In this document: positions 13,222 through 24,133 of the stretch, one piece after another
How positions within the stretch are numbered: the first letter of the stretch is position 1
Layout: the number at the start of each line of letters is the position of its first letter
From: Mallotus nudiflorus
Taxonomy: Eukaryota; Streptophyta; Magnoliopsida; Malpighiales; Euphorbiaceae
Direction of reading: 5' to 3'
Assembly: GCA_947683625.1 (NCBI GenBank)
Contig: CANTUR010000659.1
Span: 372,001 to 436,000 of the forward strand
Length of the DNA: 64,000 nt
Translations under genes and position numbers: made by a program
Notes under the pieces: generated by a model
What the model was told of the DNA's origin: nothing
Databases searched by the model: none
Seen by the model: the letters and a program-made list of their open reading frames with translations, nothing else

Positions 13222-16012
13222 GAATATACCTTACTTAAACTACTTTATATATACATATGAGTGCCTTTTAGACCAAAAGTTGGTCAAAAGCCTTCTTCTA
13301 CGGAATCAACAAGTTTTTTTTTTTCTTTTTTCTTTCTTCCTTCAATTTTCTTCTCTTCTTCCCCTGCTATTCTCTTCCTTCTGCCTACATCAGACCATTC
13401 CTTCTTCCTATCACTGTGCCTCCATGTGCACCGCCAGCAACCTCTACCATCCTCCTCCCTCAATCGACGCCAGTGTAGAAGCAGCAACATGAACAACAAC
13501 GTGAAGCAGTAGCAGGGACAGTAGCAGCCTTCTTCCACTTGATTTTGGCTTAGTTTAAGTGAGTTTTAGGTTAGTTGGTTGTTAGCTGATTTAGTTGTTT
13601 GTTAGTTGATTTTAGTTAGTTTTTGGGTTAATTTTTTATTTTGTTAATTTTGAATTGTTTGTTTAAATTATGTAGAAATTTTATTTTAATTATTTGGGTA
13701 ATTCTTGGTTGATCTATACATATATTAGTTAATCTAAATTAATTGGGGTTAATTTTGGGCATATTAATTTTATTTGAGATTATAGAAATTTGTGTATATT
13801 TATTTAGGTATGTTAAGCTTTATGTATGTTTTGTTAATGTGATTAATTAACTATTTTTGGTTGATTATTGGAGTTAATTAGTTTTAGTATATTATGTTAG
13901 TAATTTTAGTAGTGATAAAATAATTTTTGATAATTTATCTAATTTTTTTAGAAATTATTATTATTATGTAAATTTTGAAATAATAGATACATGGTGTGTT
14001 TTTGTTGATATTATAATTACATACTATGATTTAGATATTTTTGAGATAAAATGTGGTATTAAAATAATTTTTATAAATAATTTATTATTTTTAGTTAATT
14101 GATACTAACTAATTTTGAAAATTTATTCAAAATTAAATTATTTATTGTTTTGTGGTTTGAATGAGTTTTTAATTAATATTTTAGTATATTTAAACTAGAT
14201 GGGCAATTATAGTTTGAATTTGACTATTTTATATTGGATATTTGGAAAGTTGGATTGTTATTAATATTATATTATTATTTGAAATTTTATTTAAATTATG
14301 GTGGAAAATAATTTTATTTAGTTTTTTAAAAATTAAATAAATTATATTATGATTTATTATTAAATTTTTATTATTTTTGGTGATTTACTAAATTAATATT
14401 TAGTATTTTCTTATTTGTATTATTTTGGTGAACCTCGGTCGGGAATTGTGTAGTTTGGGGTCTCAACCCGAGGTGTTGTGCCACTGTGAATTTTGAAGTG
14501 TGTTTATTTACAAGATCGACTCTATTTCGATAGAGGAATGTCCGTTTTATAAAGAAAATTCTGCCAAATTTGTGGTAAATTTCTCGTAAAACGTGACACC
14601 GGGTCAATCATAAAATTTTTATTCTAAGTTCGAATCGAGTCTTCCATAGAAACTCTAGAAGTTAGGTTTCTATTTTCTTATTGTCATTTCCTTTTCTGTC
14701 TTTTAGCTGCCCCTCCAATCGCATCTACTAGTCGAGGTCGGACATGACGTGCCAGAAGAGCACCTTTACCTTGTAAGTTAATATTTGATTTAAGTGTCAG
14801 ATTTTTAAATTAAATCATATTAAATTCTTATGAATTTAATTTTATGAGATTCTAGTTAGCATTATTCATAGGATTTTGCATGATTTAATTTATAGTTGAT
14901 TTATTTTATTTTACTTTATTTTATTATTTATTTATTATTATTTATTGTAATTTTCATTATTTTATTTATTTTCTTTATTTTTAAATAAATCACGGTAGAA
15001 CGGGCTACTTGATGGGTTTTATCAGGACTATGTGCACACCGGTAAAATATGTGATTATTTAATTATATTACTGGGGCTGAAGGTCTGGTGATGCTTTGCT
15101 CTCGAACACCGGCAGTAGTATAATATTTGTTTTTTTTAATAAATACTGGGGCTGAAGGTCTGGTGATGCTTTACTCTCGGACATTGCCAATATAATTTTA
15201 ATTTATATTTATTAAATCACTGGGGCCGATGGTCTGGTGATGCTTTTCTCTTGGACACCGCCAGTGATATTGGATTAAGAGATATGATAGTGGCTGTGTA
15301 TCCTGGTGATGCCTTGCTCTCGGGATCTGGCAGTCTTGGATATAAGTGAGTCATATGATTACTAAAAATTTATAAGTCGGGTTCTACCAAATTTTTATAC
15401 TGAAATGATTTAAAAAGACATTTAAATATTTATTTCTTCTCTTTTAAAAATGGATTTATTATATGTATACCAAATGGTTGAAATAAAATTATATTATATT
15501 ATATTTCCATAAAATTTATTTTAATCAGGTTTTCAAATCGCATTCATTTCTTTATTAACTTACTCAGTGAGGTCTGACTCCCCTCAACTTATTTTTTTCA
15601 GGAGTTTGGGAGTTTTCTGTTAGGCCTACTTCTCTTCACCGTGTAGCTTAGTCACCGGCTATTCTACGTAGGTCTATTTAGTTATATTGTATTTACTTTC
15701 GTGTACCGCAATAGAGAAAATTGTATAACTACATACTTTATTTGGAATTTCATGTATTTATAATTTTATGTACTGAGATACTATTTGTAAAACCGATGTT
15801 TATTTATTTTATTCTATGCACTGATATTATGGTTTAAATTATATTGAGAAAAATTAGTTTGATAATGTGCGTTGTTATTTTATTATTTATTGTAAGGTTT
15901 CAAAGTTAAATATTCCGCGATTTTTCTTTTAAGGCTTACTATGAGTTTCGGTAGCTTTATGCTTTGCTATTCCTTAGTGCCGATCACGTGCCCCTGGGTT
16001 CGGGTCGTGATA
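12866..16012 (+). repeat. Element 3 3' LTR (complete, 3147 bp)
   Basis: Starts TGTAATAACCCG and ends GGGTCGTGATA, apparently a decayed TGACA end. It contains a TA run (about 13178-13211), a C/T-rich leader-like stretch (13310-13480), the GTCCGTTTTAT...CGTAAAACGTGAC paired motif (14540-14600), four hairpin subrepeats (15068-15340) and the block CTCAGTGAGGTCTGACT (15565-15581). It is closely similar in layout and length to the solo LTR at 29007-32150. Confidence 0.92.
15068..15340 (+). repeat. Four hairpin-type subrepeats inside element 3 LTR
   Basis: Units with the core GGTCTGGTGATGCTTTGCTC start near 15068, 15144 and 15218, with a diverged fourth near 15286. Unit ends are complementary: TACTG with CAGTA in unit 1, and ATCACTGG with CCAGTGAT in unit 3. 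Each unit could therefore fold. Confidence 0.85.
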
Positions 16013-16017
16013 CAGAT

Positions 16018-17132
16018 GTTTAAAAGCAATTTTCATATCAATGCAATAAGTGACAAATAAATGGAGGATCAGAGTAGAACCCTAAGAATTCTGTAACCTT
16101 AATTACTATACCTCACTAATAACTATAATTTCTTGAATACAAAAATATTTCCCTTTTGCAATTTGGCAATGGACTGGCCCCGAGACACAAAAAGGTCAAT
16201 CAAGATACTGCAATCCCCCTACCGGCATGATTGGTCTTGAGATACTACACGTCAATCGAGCTCTCGCAGCCACACCACTCTCTAGCCATAAATCTCAATA
16301 ATCATTTATCCATATCTCAGACCATATCATCTCATATCAATTAATATATCACAACCTAGCAACTAGTGTACTGTTGCGTAATAGTCCTATTGTATCACTC
16401 TAGGTAGCAAGTTCTACAACTACCTTCCAAATATTATATCAAAAATAAAATAATAAAATCATCTTAAAATATACACAGTATCCAATAATCGCAATTAACA
16501 TTTATGTTTTATATATATGAAAACATATATATAATAATAACAACTAACATTTAATGCAATATAGCAAAATAAAATTCATATTTATTCAAAATATGGATGC
16601 CAATAATATTTTCTATATGCAATGCATATATATAATAATAACTCACAAATAGAATGCACTCCTTAATAATGACTCGATTGGCCATGATCTGAAGGCCATG
16701 TTGTTGGTGTGACTATAGGAAAATAATAAAAATAATTAGGATTAAAAAGCCTAACCATAAACATTCTAGATTTATAAGGAAAAATTCAATTTAAGACATG
16801 ACTCTAATAATAAAACTCAAAACTAAACACAAATCCGATGTCACATTTTATGAGAAATCTACCAAAATTCAATAGAGTCTCCTCTGTAAAATGGACATCT
16901 CTCTACTAAAAGTAGAGTCATTCTTGCATAAAACTGTACTTCAATACTACCCACAACTCTGCATCTTGGGTTGGGCCCTCGAACTACACATTATGCCCAA
17001 CTGAGAACCAACACAATAACACATATACAAATAATATAATTTTTTTCTTAAATAAAGTACACCCAATATATATAAAGTAAATGTCTATATGTATATAATC
17101 TAATAAAATTTAATACAACACACACACACACA

Positions 17133-17167
<35 letters not shown>

Positions 17168-17273
17168 TTAAAATTTATTAAATTACACAAATAATAATAA
17201 TTTCATAAAATAATAACTCACACTTTAAAACCTCAATTTGATTTAATAATTAAATAAAATACAGGTTATAACA
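16018..17273 (-). repeat. Proximal part of element 2 3' LTR
   Basis: Matches 22801-24041 of the 5' LTR. On the minus strand it starts TGTTATAACCTG at 17273. Two diverged subrepeats (16164-16270), the GTAAAACG-type motif (about 16845-16925) and a CA/TA tract (17121-17163) are visible. The break at its left is the insertion of element 3. Confidence 0.9.
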
Positions 17274-17288
17274 ATCTTCCCCCCTTAC
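17274..17288 (-). other. Polypurine tract of element 2
   Basis: Minus strand GTAAGGGGGGAAGAT directly before the LTR start at 17273. Bases 17289-17334 are the spacer to pol. Confidence 0.9.
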
Positions 17289-17334
17289 AAAAATTTGTCC
17301 TTGAATTTTAACAAATAGAAAGGAGAATAAAGTT

Positions 17335-17711
17335 TCATTGAGGAAAAAGATATGGATATACTGCTCGTATCTCTACTTTAGTCTCCCATGTGTGTGCTTC
17401 TACATTGTTGTTCCTCCACAAAACTTTGACTATTATAATCCATTTAGAATGCAACTGACAAACTTGATAGTCAACGATTGTAATTGGTTCTTTCTCATAT
17501 GTCAAATCTTCATTCACTTCTATACTTTAGGGCTGCAAAACATGTGAAGGATCCAAAATATACTTTCTAAGCATCGAAACATGGAACACTTGATGCACTT
17601 GAGATAAATCAGAGGTAAAGCCAACCGATATGCAACTATGCCAACTCTCTTTAAAATCTCAAAAGGCCCTATGTACATCGATGCCAACTTTTCCTTCTTG
17701 CTAAATCTCAT
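17335..17711 (-). pseudogene. Element 2 integrase C-terminus and chromodomain (frameshifted)
   Basis: MRFSKKEKLASMYIGPFEIL opens the conserved C-terminal integrase block at 17711. The frame drifts after ALPLIYLKC. A second frame (17517-17335) then gives MNEDLTYEKEPITIVDYQVC, IIIVKVLWRNNNVEAHTWET and YPYLFPQ, which is the chromodomain with its Trp and Glu-Thr motif kept. A frameshift separates the two halves. Confidence 0.88.
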
Positions 17712-18620
17712 AACACCTTTTATTTATGACACCTTCAAAAATACATAATCCCCAATTTAAAATTCCACATCTTTGTGCTTCAGGTTTGTATAACTCTTCT
17801 TTCTGCTAGTTGTCGTTTCCAATCTCTTTTTTTTTTATCAAAGTGACTTTCTCAATGCACCCTGAATAATTTCTAGTCCAGTTAGCTCTCTTTCTCTAAT
17901 TTCATTCTAATACAAAGGGGATCTACATTTCCTTCCATACAGAGCTTTATATGGTGCCATCTCAATACTACTATAGTAGTTGTTGTTATAAGTAAACTCT
18001 ACCAATAGGAAATGATCATCCCTACTGCCTTCAAGATCCATTACAAAAATTCTCAACATATCTTCAAGTGTTTAGATCATTCTCTCAGATTGACCATTCA
18101 TTTGAGGATGAAAAATAGTACTAAAATCGAACTTGGTACCTATTGCTTACAACTTATGTGAAAATTGAGAGGTAAACACTGAAACTTTATATGAAACAAT
18201 AGAAATAGGCACCATATAAAGAAAAAAAAATATGCTTGATGTATAACCTAGTCAATTTAGCCATTGGATAACTAGCTTTAACTGGCAGAAAGTGAGCTAA
18301 TTTGGTTAACATGTCCACTATCATTTAGATAGAATCGTATCCATTCTTTGAATGAGGTAACCCTGTCATAAAATCCATGGTGACTCTCTTTAATTTCCAC
18401 TCAGGATTCAATAGAGGTTAAAGTTTTTTAGAAGGCTTTTGATGCTCTGCTTTCATGTGCTGGCATGTCAAGCACTTGGAAATAAACTCTACTACATCTT
18501 TCTTTATTCCATCCCACCAATAAAGATCATTTATGTTGTAGTACATCTTAGTAGAACTAGGAACTACATTATAAGCTACATAATGAGCTTCTTCCAAGAT
18601 CTCTTCTCTTAAATTGTCTA
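17712..18620 (-). pseudogene. Element 2 integrase core (heavily decayed)
   Basis: Remnants in order: EEAHYVAYNVVPSSTKM and KCLTCQHMKAEHQKPSKK (zinc-binding region; the second His expected in the H-P-G motif is missing), TMDFMTGLPHSKNGYDSI, PISIVSYKVSVF, then FHPQMNGQSERMI and TLEDMLRIFVMD, and EFTYNNNYYSSIEMAPYKAL. The second catalytic acidic position, normally Asp in IVSDRG, is Tyr. Several stops and at least one frameshift occur. No functional integrase is possible. Confidence 0.87.
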
Positions 18621-18799
18621 TATCAGGAACACATAATCTTTCAGTAATCCACAGAACACCTTCATCATCAAGATTAAAATTGGTAAATTTCCCTTAATAG
18701 ACCTTCTTTATAAGCTCCACTAAATCATGATCTCAGCTTTAAGTTGCCTTGATCCTATTTCTCAATATTGATCTTACTCTGAACTGAGCTATTAATCCC

Positions 18800-19450
18800 C
18801 CCAACTTAGTTATCTTCATCCTTAATCCTTGGTCTACTCACTTATGCACTTCATGGATCAAATGTCTCCTTTCCACACTAATATGAGTAATACTACTTGA
18901 GGACTTCCTACTCAAAGCTTCTACTACCACATTAGCCTTGCTTGGGTGGTATAAGATGTCATAATCATAATCTTTCAGAAGTTCTAACTATCTTCTTTGA
19001 TTGAGATTTAAATCTCTCTATTAAAAGATATACTTCAGACTCTTATAATTAGTGTAAATTTCACATGTCACCCAATATAGATAATACCTCCAAATCTTGA
19101 GAGCAAAGATAATAGCGACCATCTTTAAGTTATGAGTCAGATAGTTTTGCTCATGCTTCTTTAATTGTCTGGAAGAGTAAGCCACTACCCTACCATTCTA
19201 CATTAACACACACCCCTAGGCCAACTCTAGAAGCATCATAGTACATGGTGAACTTGTCTTCTCCATTGTGCAAAGTCAATATTGGAGCTATAGTTAACTT
19301 CTCCTTTAACAATCAAAAGCTATTCTCACATGCTTCTGACCATATAAACTTCATATTCTTCTAAGTTAGGTAGGTCATAGGTGTTGTAATCCTTGAGAAA
19401 TTCTAAACCAACCTCTTATAATATCCTACCAAACTTTAAAAACTTTGAAT
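18800..19450 (-). pseudogene. Element 2 RNase H region (decayed)
   Basis: Minus-strand sequence between RT and integrase parallels 3470-4000 of element 1 at the nucleotide level: a CACTAATTATAAGAGTCTGAAGTATA-type region and a downstream block resembling the HPGK...VVVEALSRK tether near 18930-18960. Multiple stops and indels prevent a continuous reading. Assigned by position and similarity to element 1. Confidence 0.7.
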
Positions 19451-19599
19451 CTCCATAACTAACATCGGTCTAGGCTATTTAGATTCTACCTCAATCTTCT
19501 GTGGATCAATCTGAATGCCATCCTTAGACACAATGTGCCTAAGGAATGCCACACTTTCAAGCCAAAAATCACACTTTGAGAACTTAGCATAAACTGATG

Positions 19600-20200
19600 C
19601 TCCCTTAATGTCTATAGCACTATTCTTAAGTGATACACATGCTCTTCCATACTCTTTAAATATACTAGTATATCATTAATGAATACCATTACAAATTGAT
19701 CCACAATAGTCTGAACACCCTATTCATCAGATCCATAAAAGCTACTGGTGCATTGGTTAATCCAAAGGACATTACCATAAAATCATAATGGCCATATCTA
19801 GAATGAAATGCCATTTTAAGAATGTCGACTTCTCTAATCCATAACTGATAATAGCCCAATCACAAGTTAATCTTAGAGAAGAACTGTGCATCCTAAAGCT
19901 GATTGAACAAATCATCTATCCTTGGAAGGGGATACTTATTCTTAACAGTCACCTTGTTCAATTCTCTATAATCAATGCACAGTCTAAGTGTGCCATCCTT
20001 TTCCTTCACAAACAAGACTAGTGCACCCCAAGGAAAAGTGGTGGGACTTATGAAATCTTTATCTAGCAACTCTTGCAATTTCTCCTTTAACTCTTTTAAC
20101 TCAGCAGGAGCCATCCTATAACGTGGCATAGAGATAGAAGCTATACCTATAACTACATTAATGCAAAATTCTATCTCCTTATGAGGTGGTAAACTTAGCA
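19600..20200 (-). pseudogene. Element 2 reverse transcriptase (catalytic Asp residues mutated)
   Basis: Conserved blocks include YRMAPAELKELKEKLQELL, KEKDGTLRLCIDYRELNKVT, NKYPLPRIDDLFNQL, FFSKINL, GHYDFMVMSFGLTNAPVAF and VFINDILVY. Compared with the family, motif A has Asn for Asp (FSKIDL to FSKINL) and motif C reads FIND instead of FxDD. Both are single G-to-A type changes. Stops and a frameshift near 19700 also break it. The long open frame at 20318-19893 is the N-terminal half. Confidence 0.92.
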
Positions 20201-20277
20201 ATTCATCAGGAAAGATATCAGGAAATTCACATGCTATAGGAACATTTGAGATGGATATCTGTCCTATTATTATATCT

Positions 20278-20710
20278 CTAACCAATGCCAAGTATCCATG
20301 ACACCTTTTTGTCAGCATCTTTCTTACTGTAATAGTGGAGAAAAGATTCTAAGGTGCAAAACTCTTCACCCATAAAATTGAGTTCCTCTTTACCTAAAAT
20401 TCTAAAAATCACCTCTTTGCTATAACCATCCATAATGGCATAATGTCGAGATAATAAATCCATTCCCAGGATTACATTAAAGTCCATCACATACAACAAC
20501 ACTAAGTTTATTGGCAACTCTTTGCCTTCTACCAACACAGAACACCCAAAAAGAATAACATTAAGGTCCAATAAATCAATTAGAGGTGTAGCAACTGATA
20601 AAGGAATTGCCATCCTTATAGCTTGCTAACCTAATTTTGAAGGAAAAAATAGGAGGTACAAAGGAATGGGTAGCACCCAGATCAATAAAAAACTCTAGCA
20701 TACCGGGAGT
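20278..20710 (-). pseudogene. Element 2 aspartic protease (decayed)
   Basis: MLEFFIDLGATHSFVPP near 20703-20650 is the active-site block (family D-S-G-A-T-H-S-F; here Leu replaces Ser, Asp and Gly kept). The downstream block VILGMDLLSRHYAIMDG is the usual second protease motif. A frameshift lies between the active site and the 20613-20278 frame. Confidence 0.83.
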
Positions 20711-20954
20711 GTACTTACTACTATTGAATTGGATGCCTAAACATCCTACTGTATGATAGTGAAATCTCTGGCCTATCCTCTACCTCCCTATTGACTAGTA
20801 GAAGCCTACCCAAATCCTTTAGTATTACCTCTACTTCTCTACCTTGCCTTTATTGGGCTACAAAATGAGAGGTGCTCGAGTACTAAAATGGTGGTGGTTG
20901 AAACTGAGCTGGAGGGACATTAGTTAAAGATGACTGAGGGAACTGTTGTTAAAA

Positions 20955-22130
20955 ACCAGAATAAGGGCATGATCTAGCAAAATGCCTCATTTGACCACAT
21001 ATGAAACATGCTCCCAAAGCTATATAGCATGGTCCTTGATGGACTCTCCTACATGTTTGACAAGCACTGACTGTAGATCCTATGCTACCATATCCTAAGC
21101 TTAGACCACTACTGTTGTTGGTGGCATTTGAACCAAATTTGACAGTTATTCGGGATCCACTGCAACCATGTCTACTACTCTTATAAATCCTATGCTGAGG
21201 TCTTTAGCATTGTTGAATAAATCCACCGGGCTAACTATTGGAGCCTATTTGAAACATCATATATAGAGTACCCTAATATCCTCCTACTTTGGCACCTCCA
21301 ATCTGATATTAGTCAGACATAATTCCTTGCTTGATGAACTTGAGCTAAATCTCCTTGGCTAACTCAATCACTGACCTAAGAGTTAAGCCTGCAGTAGGCA
21401 TCCTAGCAAATGTAGAATCTATGTCGGTGGCACAAGTGGTGATGGTGAAGTACTAGTCCTTTATTGTATTCTTGATATACCTGGACAATCTGAGAAACTC
21501 TTTGGTATGCTCCTCTATTGACCTATCACCTCTAAAAATATTGGTTAACCAGAGTCTGTAACTCATCCTCATCAGCCTTGGGCATAATCGTCTCATAAAC
21601 CGCTCTTTGAATTGAGCCCAAGTGACCATAGTCATATGAGGTTGAATCACTTGAACAAACTAGTCCAACCTAGCCCCTTAACTGATAACTCGACAATGAG
21701 TACCCTATGATACTTGGTGTGTGTAGTTTGAGTCCTCAACTCAATCGCATAGAGAAAATCTAGCGGGTCTAAAGTCCCATTAAAAGAAATCTTGCTAACT
21801 CTAGCATAAAATAATGCTACCTCTGGGTCTGACATACCTTAAACTCCTTACTGAAATAAAAGCTGCATGGCGGTACAGCCTGGGGTATAGCTATTGCACC
21901 CTGTTGAACTCCTGGTCCATACATAACTTCCTTAAAATCCTAGTGTATAGGTTCCTTATCTTATATCTCTCTTTGTCTATGGTGACCTGCCACTCCTCTA
22001 GGTCTACCTCTACCTCTACCCCTATGCCTAGCTTTTAGGACAAGGGGTAGAATCTCACCCTGATAAGATTCTCTATCTTTAGCCTTATCAACTAGTGGAG
22101 CGACTCGTACTCTCTTAATTTTGAAAAGAA
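20955..22130 (-). pseudogene. Element 2 gag (decayed)
   Basis: The N-terminus has an Arg-Gly-rich stretch (HRGRGRGRPRG near 22025-21995), but no ATG is left where element 1 starts; an Ile codon sits there. MSDPEVALFYARVSKISFNG (21835) and YRLWLTNIFRGDRSIEEHTK with EFLRLSRYIKNT correspond to the capsid-like gag domain of element 1. The zinc knuckle CFICGQMRHFARSC lies at about 21010-20968. Stops and a frameshift near 21650 break the frame. Confidence 0.87.
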
Positions 22131-22293
22131 CAAAAACAAAACATATAATTCAAACAACAATAGATATCCTAATGGTCATATAGAAATTTAAAAGCAAGGA
22201 AGACTATTCAAGGATATAATCAAACCTACTTGTTGTAAAAGTTTCAAAGAAAATTCAAACTCTACCAACCTAGGTCATACAATACTAAACCTA

Positions 22294-22306
22294 GGCTCTA
22301 ATACCA
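22294..22306 (-). other. Primer binding site of element 2, tRNA-Met type
   Basis: Minus strand TGGTATTAGAGCC, four bases inside the LTR end at 22311; same class and spacing as in element 1. The stretch to gag (22131-22293) is untranslated leader. Confidence 0.85.
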
Positions 22307-22310
22307 ACTT

Positions 22311-24041
22311 TGTCACAACCCAACGCTAGGGAACATGACTTCATATGAATCTAGAACTTATAGCAAGCCTAAAACACCATTTCACACCAAACACAATCAT
22401 AAATATACCAAAGAATTAAACTTTTTAAAGTATAAGAAATCTTTTGATATCATATCATAATAAAATATTTTTACAAATATTCAAGTACATAACCACTGTA
22501 ACTTAACATAACATACTACAATAGGTACATACTACTATTGTAGCGTTTATTAAATACAAAGGAAGTGATAGTTTAAAATTTACATAAATCATTTGGTGAA
22601 TAAAGGGTCCATCGAAGAAGATAACTTGGGGAGGTCTATAGAAAGGAATCCTGAAAAAAATAATTGAGAGGATCAGACCTCACTGAGTAAATTATCATTA
22701 TATATATGCATGCAACCTAAGCATACAAGCAACTAAGCACTAATATAATGTTTATATATTTATATTTATATTTATTTAATTTATACATGAATTTTCATGT
22801 ATATGCTTAAAAGCAATTTTCATACCAATGCAATAAGTAAAAATAAGTGGAGGATCGAAGCAGAACCTTAAGAATTTTATAACCTTAATTACTATATCTC
22901 ACTAATAAATAGACTTTCTTGAATCCAAAAATATTTTCCTTTTCCAATTTGGCAGTGGACTAGCCCTGAGACATAGAAAGGTCAACCGAGATAATGCAAT
23001 GCCCCTGTTGGCATGACTGACCCCAAGACACTACAAGTCAACTAAGCTCTTGTAACCACACCACTTTCTACACACAAATTTCAATAACCATTTATCCATA
23101 TCTTAGACCATATAATCTCATATCAATTAACATATCACAACCTAGCAACTAGCATACTGTTGCACAACAGTCCTAGTGTAGCCCACTAGATAGCACGTTC
23201 TATGGCTATCCTCCAAAACATAAAAAAAATAAAAAAAAATGATAAAATCATCTTAAAATGTACACAACATCCAATAATCACAATTAACATTCACTTTTAT
23301 ATATATGAAAACATATATATAATAACAATAACATTTAACGCAATATAGCATAATAAAATTCATATTTATTCAAATTATATATGCCAATAATATTTTCTAC
23401 ATGAAATGCATACATAAAATAATAACTCACCGGTAGAATGCGCTCGTCGATACTGACTCGATTGGCCCCAACCTGAAGGCTCTACTCTCTATGTGGCTAT
23501 AGGAAAATAATAAAAATAATTAGGATTAAAAACCCTAACCTTAAACATTCTATATTTCTAAGGAAAAACTCGATCTAAGACACAACTTTAATAAAACTCA
23601 AAACTCAACACAAACTTGATGTTACGTTTTATGAGAAATCTATCAAAAATTTGACAGAATCTTTTTTGTAAAACGGACATCTCTCTACAAAAAGTAGAGT
23701 CATTCCTACACAAAACTACACTTCAATACTACCCATAACTCTACATCCCGGGTTGGACCCTCAAACTATACATTATGTCTAACTGAAAACCAACACAATA
23801 GCACATATAAAAACAATATAATTTTTTTTTCTTAAATAAAAGTACACACAATATATATAAAGTACATATATATATGTATATAATCTAATAAAATTTAATA
23901 CACACACACACACACAGACATATATATCTCCTCCTTAATAAATTATTAAATTATACAAATAATAATAATTTTATAAAATAATAACTCACACTTTAAATCC
24001 TCAATTTGATTTAATAATTAAATAAAAAATGGGTTATAATA
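22311..24041 (-). repeat. Element 2 5' LTR (complete, 1731 bp)
   Basis: Minus-strand start TATTATAACCC at 24041, end GGGTTGTGACA at 22311. It aligns with 16018-17273 and 9171-9720. Bases 22798-22806 mark the empty target site of element 3. It contains diverged subrepeats (about 22960-23060), the paired GTAAAACG motif region (23625-23705) and a short CA/TA tract (23901-23930). Confidence 0.92.
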
Positions 24042-24046
24042 AATAT

Positions 24047-24077
24047 ATAAATTAAAGACAACAAATCATTATTTATT

Positions 24078-24133
<56 letters not shown>

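Larger units (their letters stand above)
9721..16012 (+). mobile_element. Element 3: internally deleted chromovirus-type Ty3/gypsy element nested in element 2
   Basis: Plus-strand LTR starts TGTAATAACCCG occur after CAGAT at 9721, 10584 and 11432 (tandem copies). The full 3' LTR is 12866-16012, followed by CAGAT at 16013-16017. Between them only about 0.96 kb of 5' LTR and about 0.4 kb of pol tail survive. The uninterrupted sister LTR of element 2 near 22798-22806 aligns across the insertion point, confirming the event. Confidence 0.92.
9171..24041 (-). mobile_element. Element 2: chromovirus-type Ty3/gypsy retrotransposon, interrupted in its 3' LTR
   Basis: Minus-strand element with 5' LTR 24041-22311, PBS, gag, protease, RT, RNase H, integrase-chromodomain, PPT and 3' LTR. 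The 3' LTR is split: 17273-16018 and, on the far side of element 3, 9720-9171. AATAT flanks both outer ends (9166-9170, 24042-24046), although in AT-rich DNA this alone is modest evidence. Coding regions are more degraded than those of element 1. Without element 3 and the tandem copies it would span about 7.7 kb plus LTR length differences. Confidence 0.9.

Noticed and set aside
11759..13538. Paired frames (11759-12091, 13220-13512) that look like a duplicated small gene
   Set aside because: They are the same stretch of the two LTRs of element 3, Ser/Phe/Leu-rich from a C/T-rich leader, with no domain.
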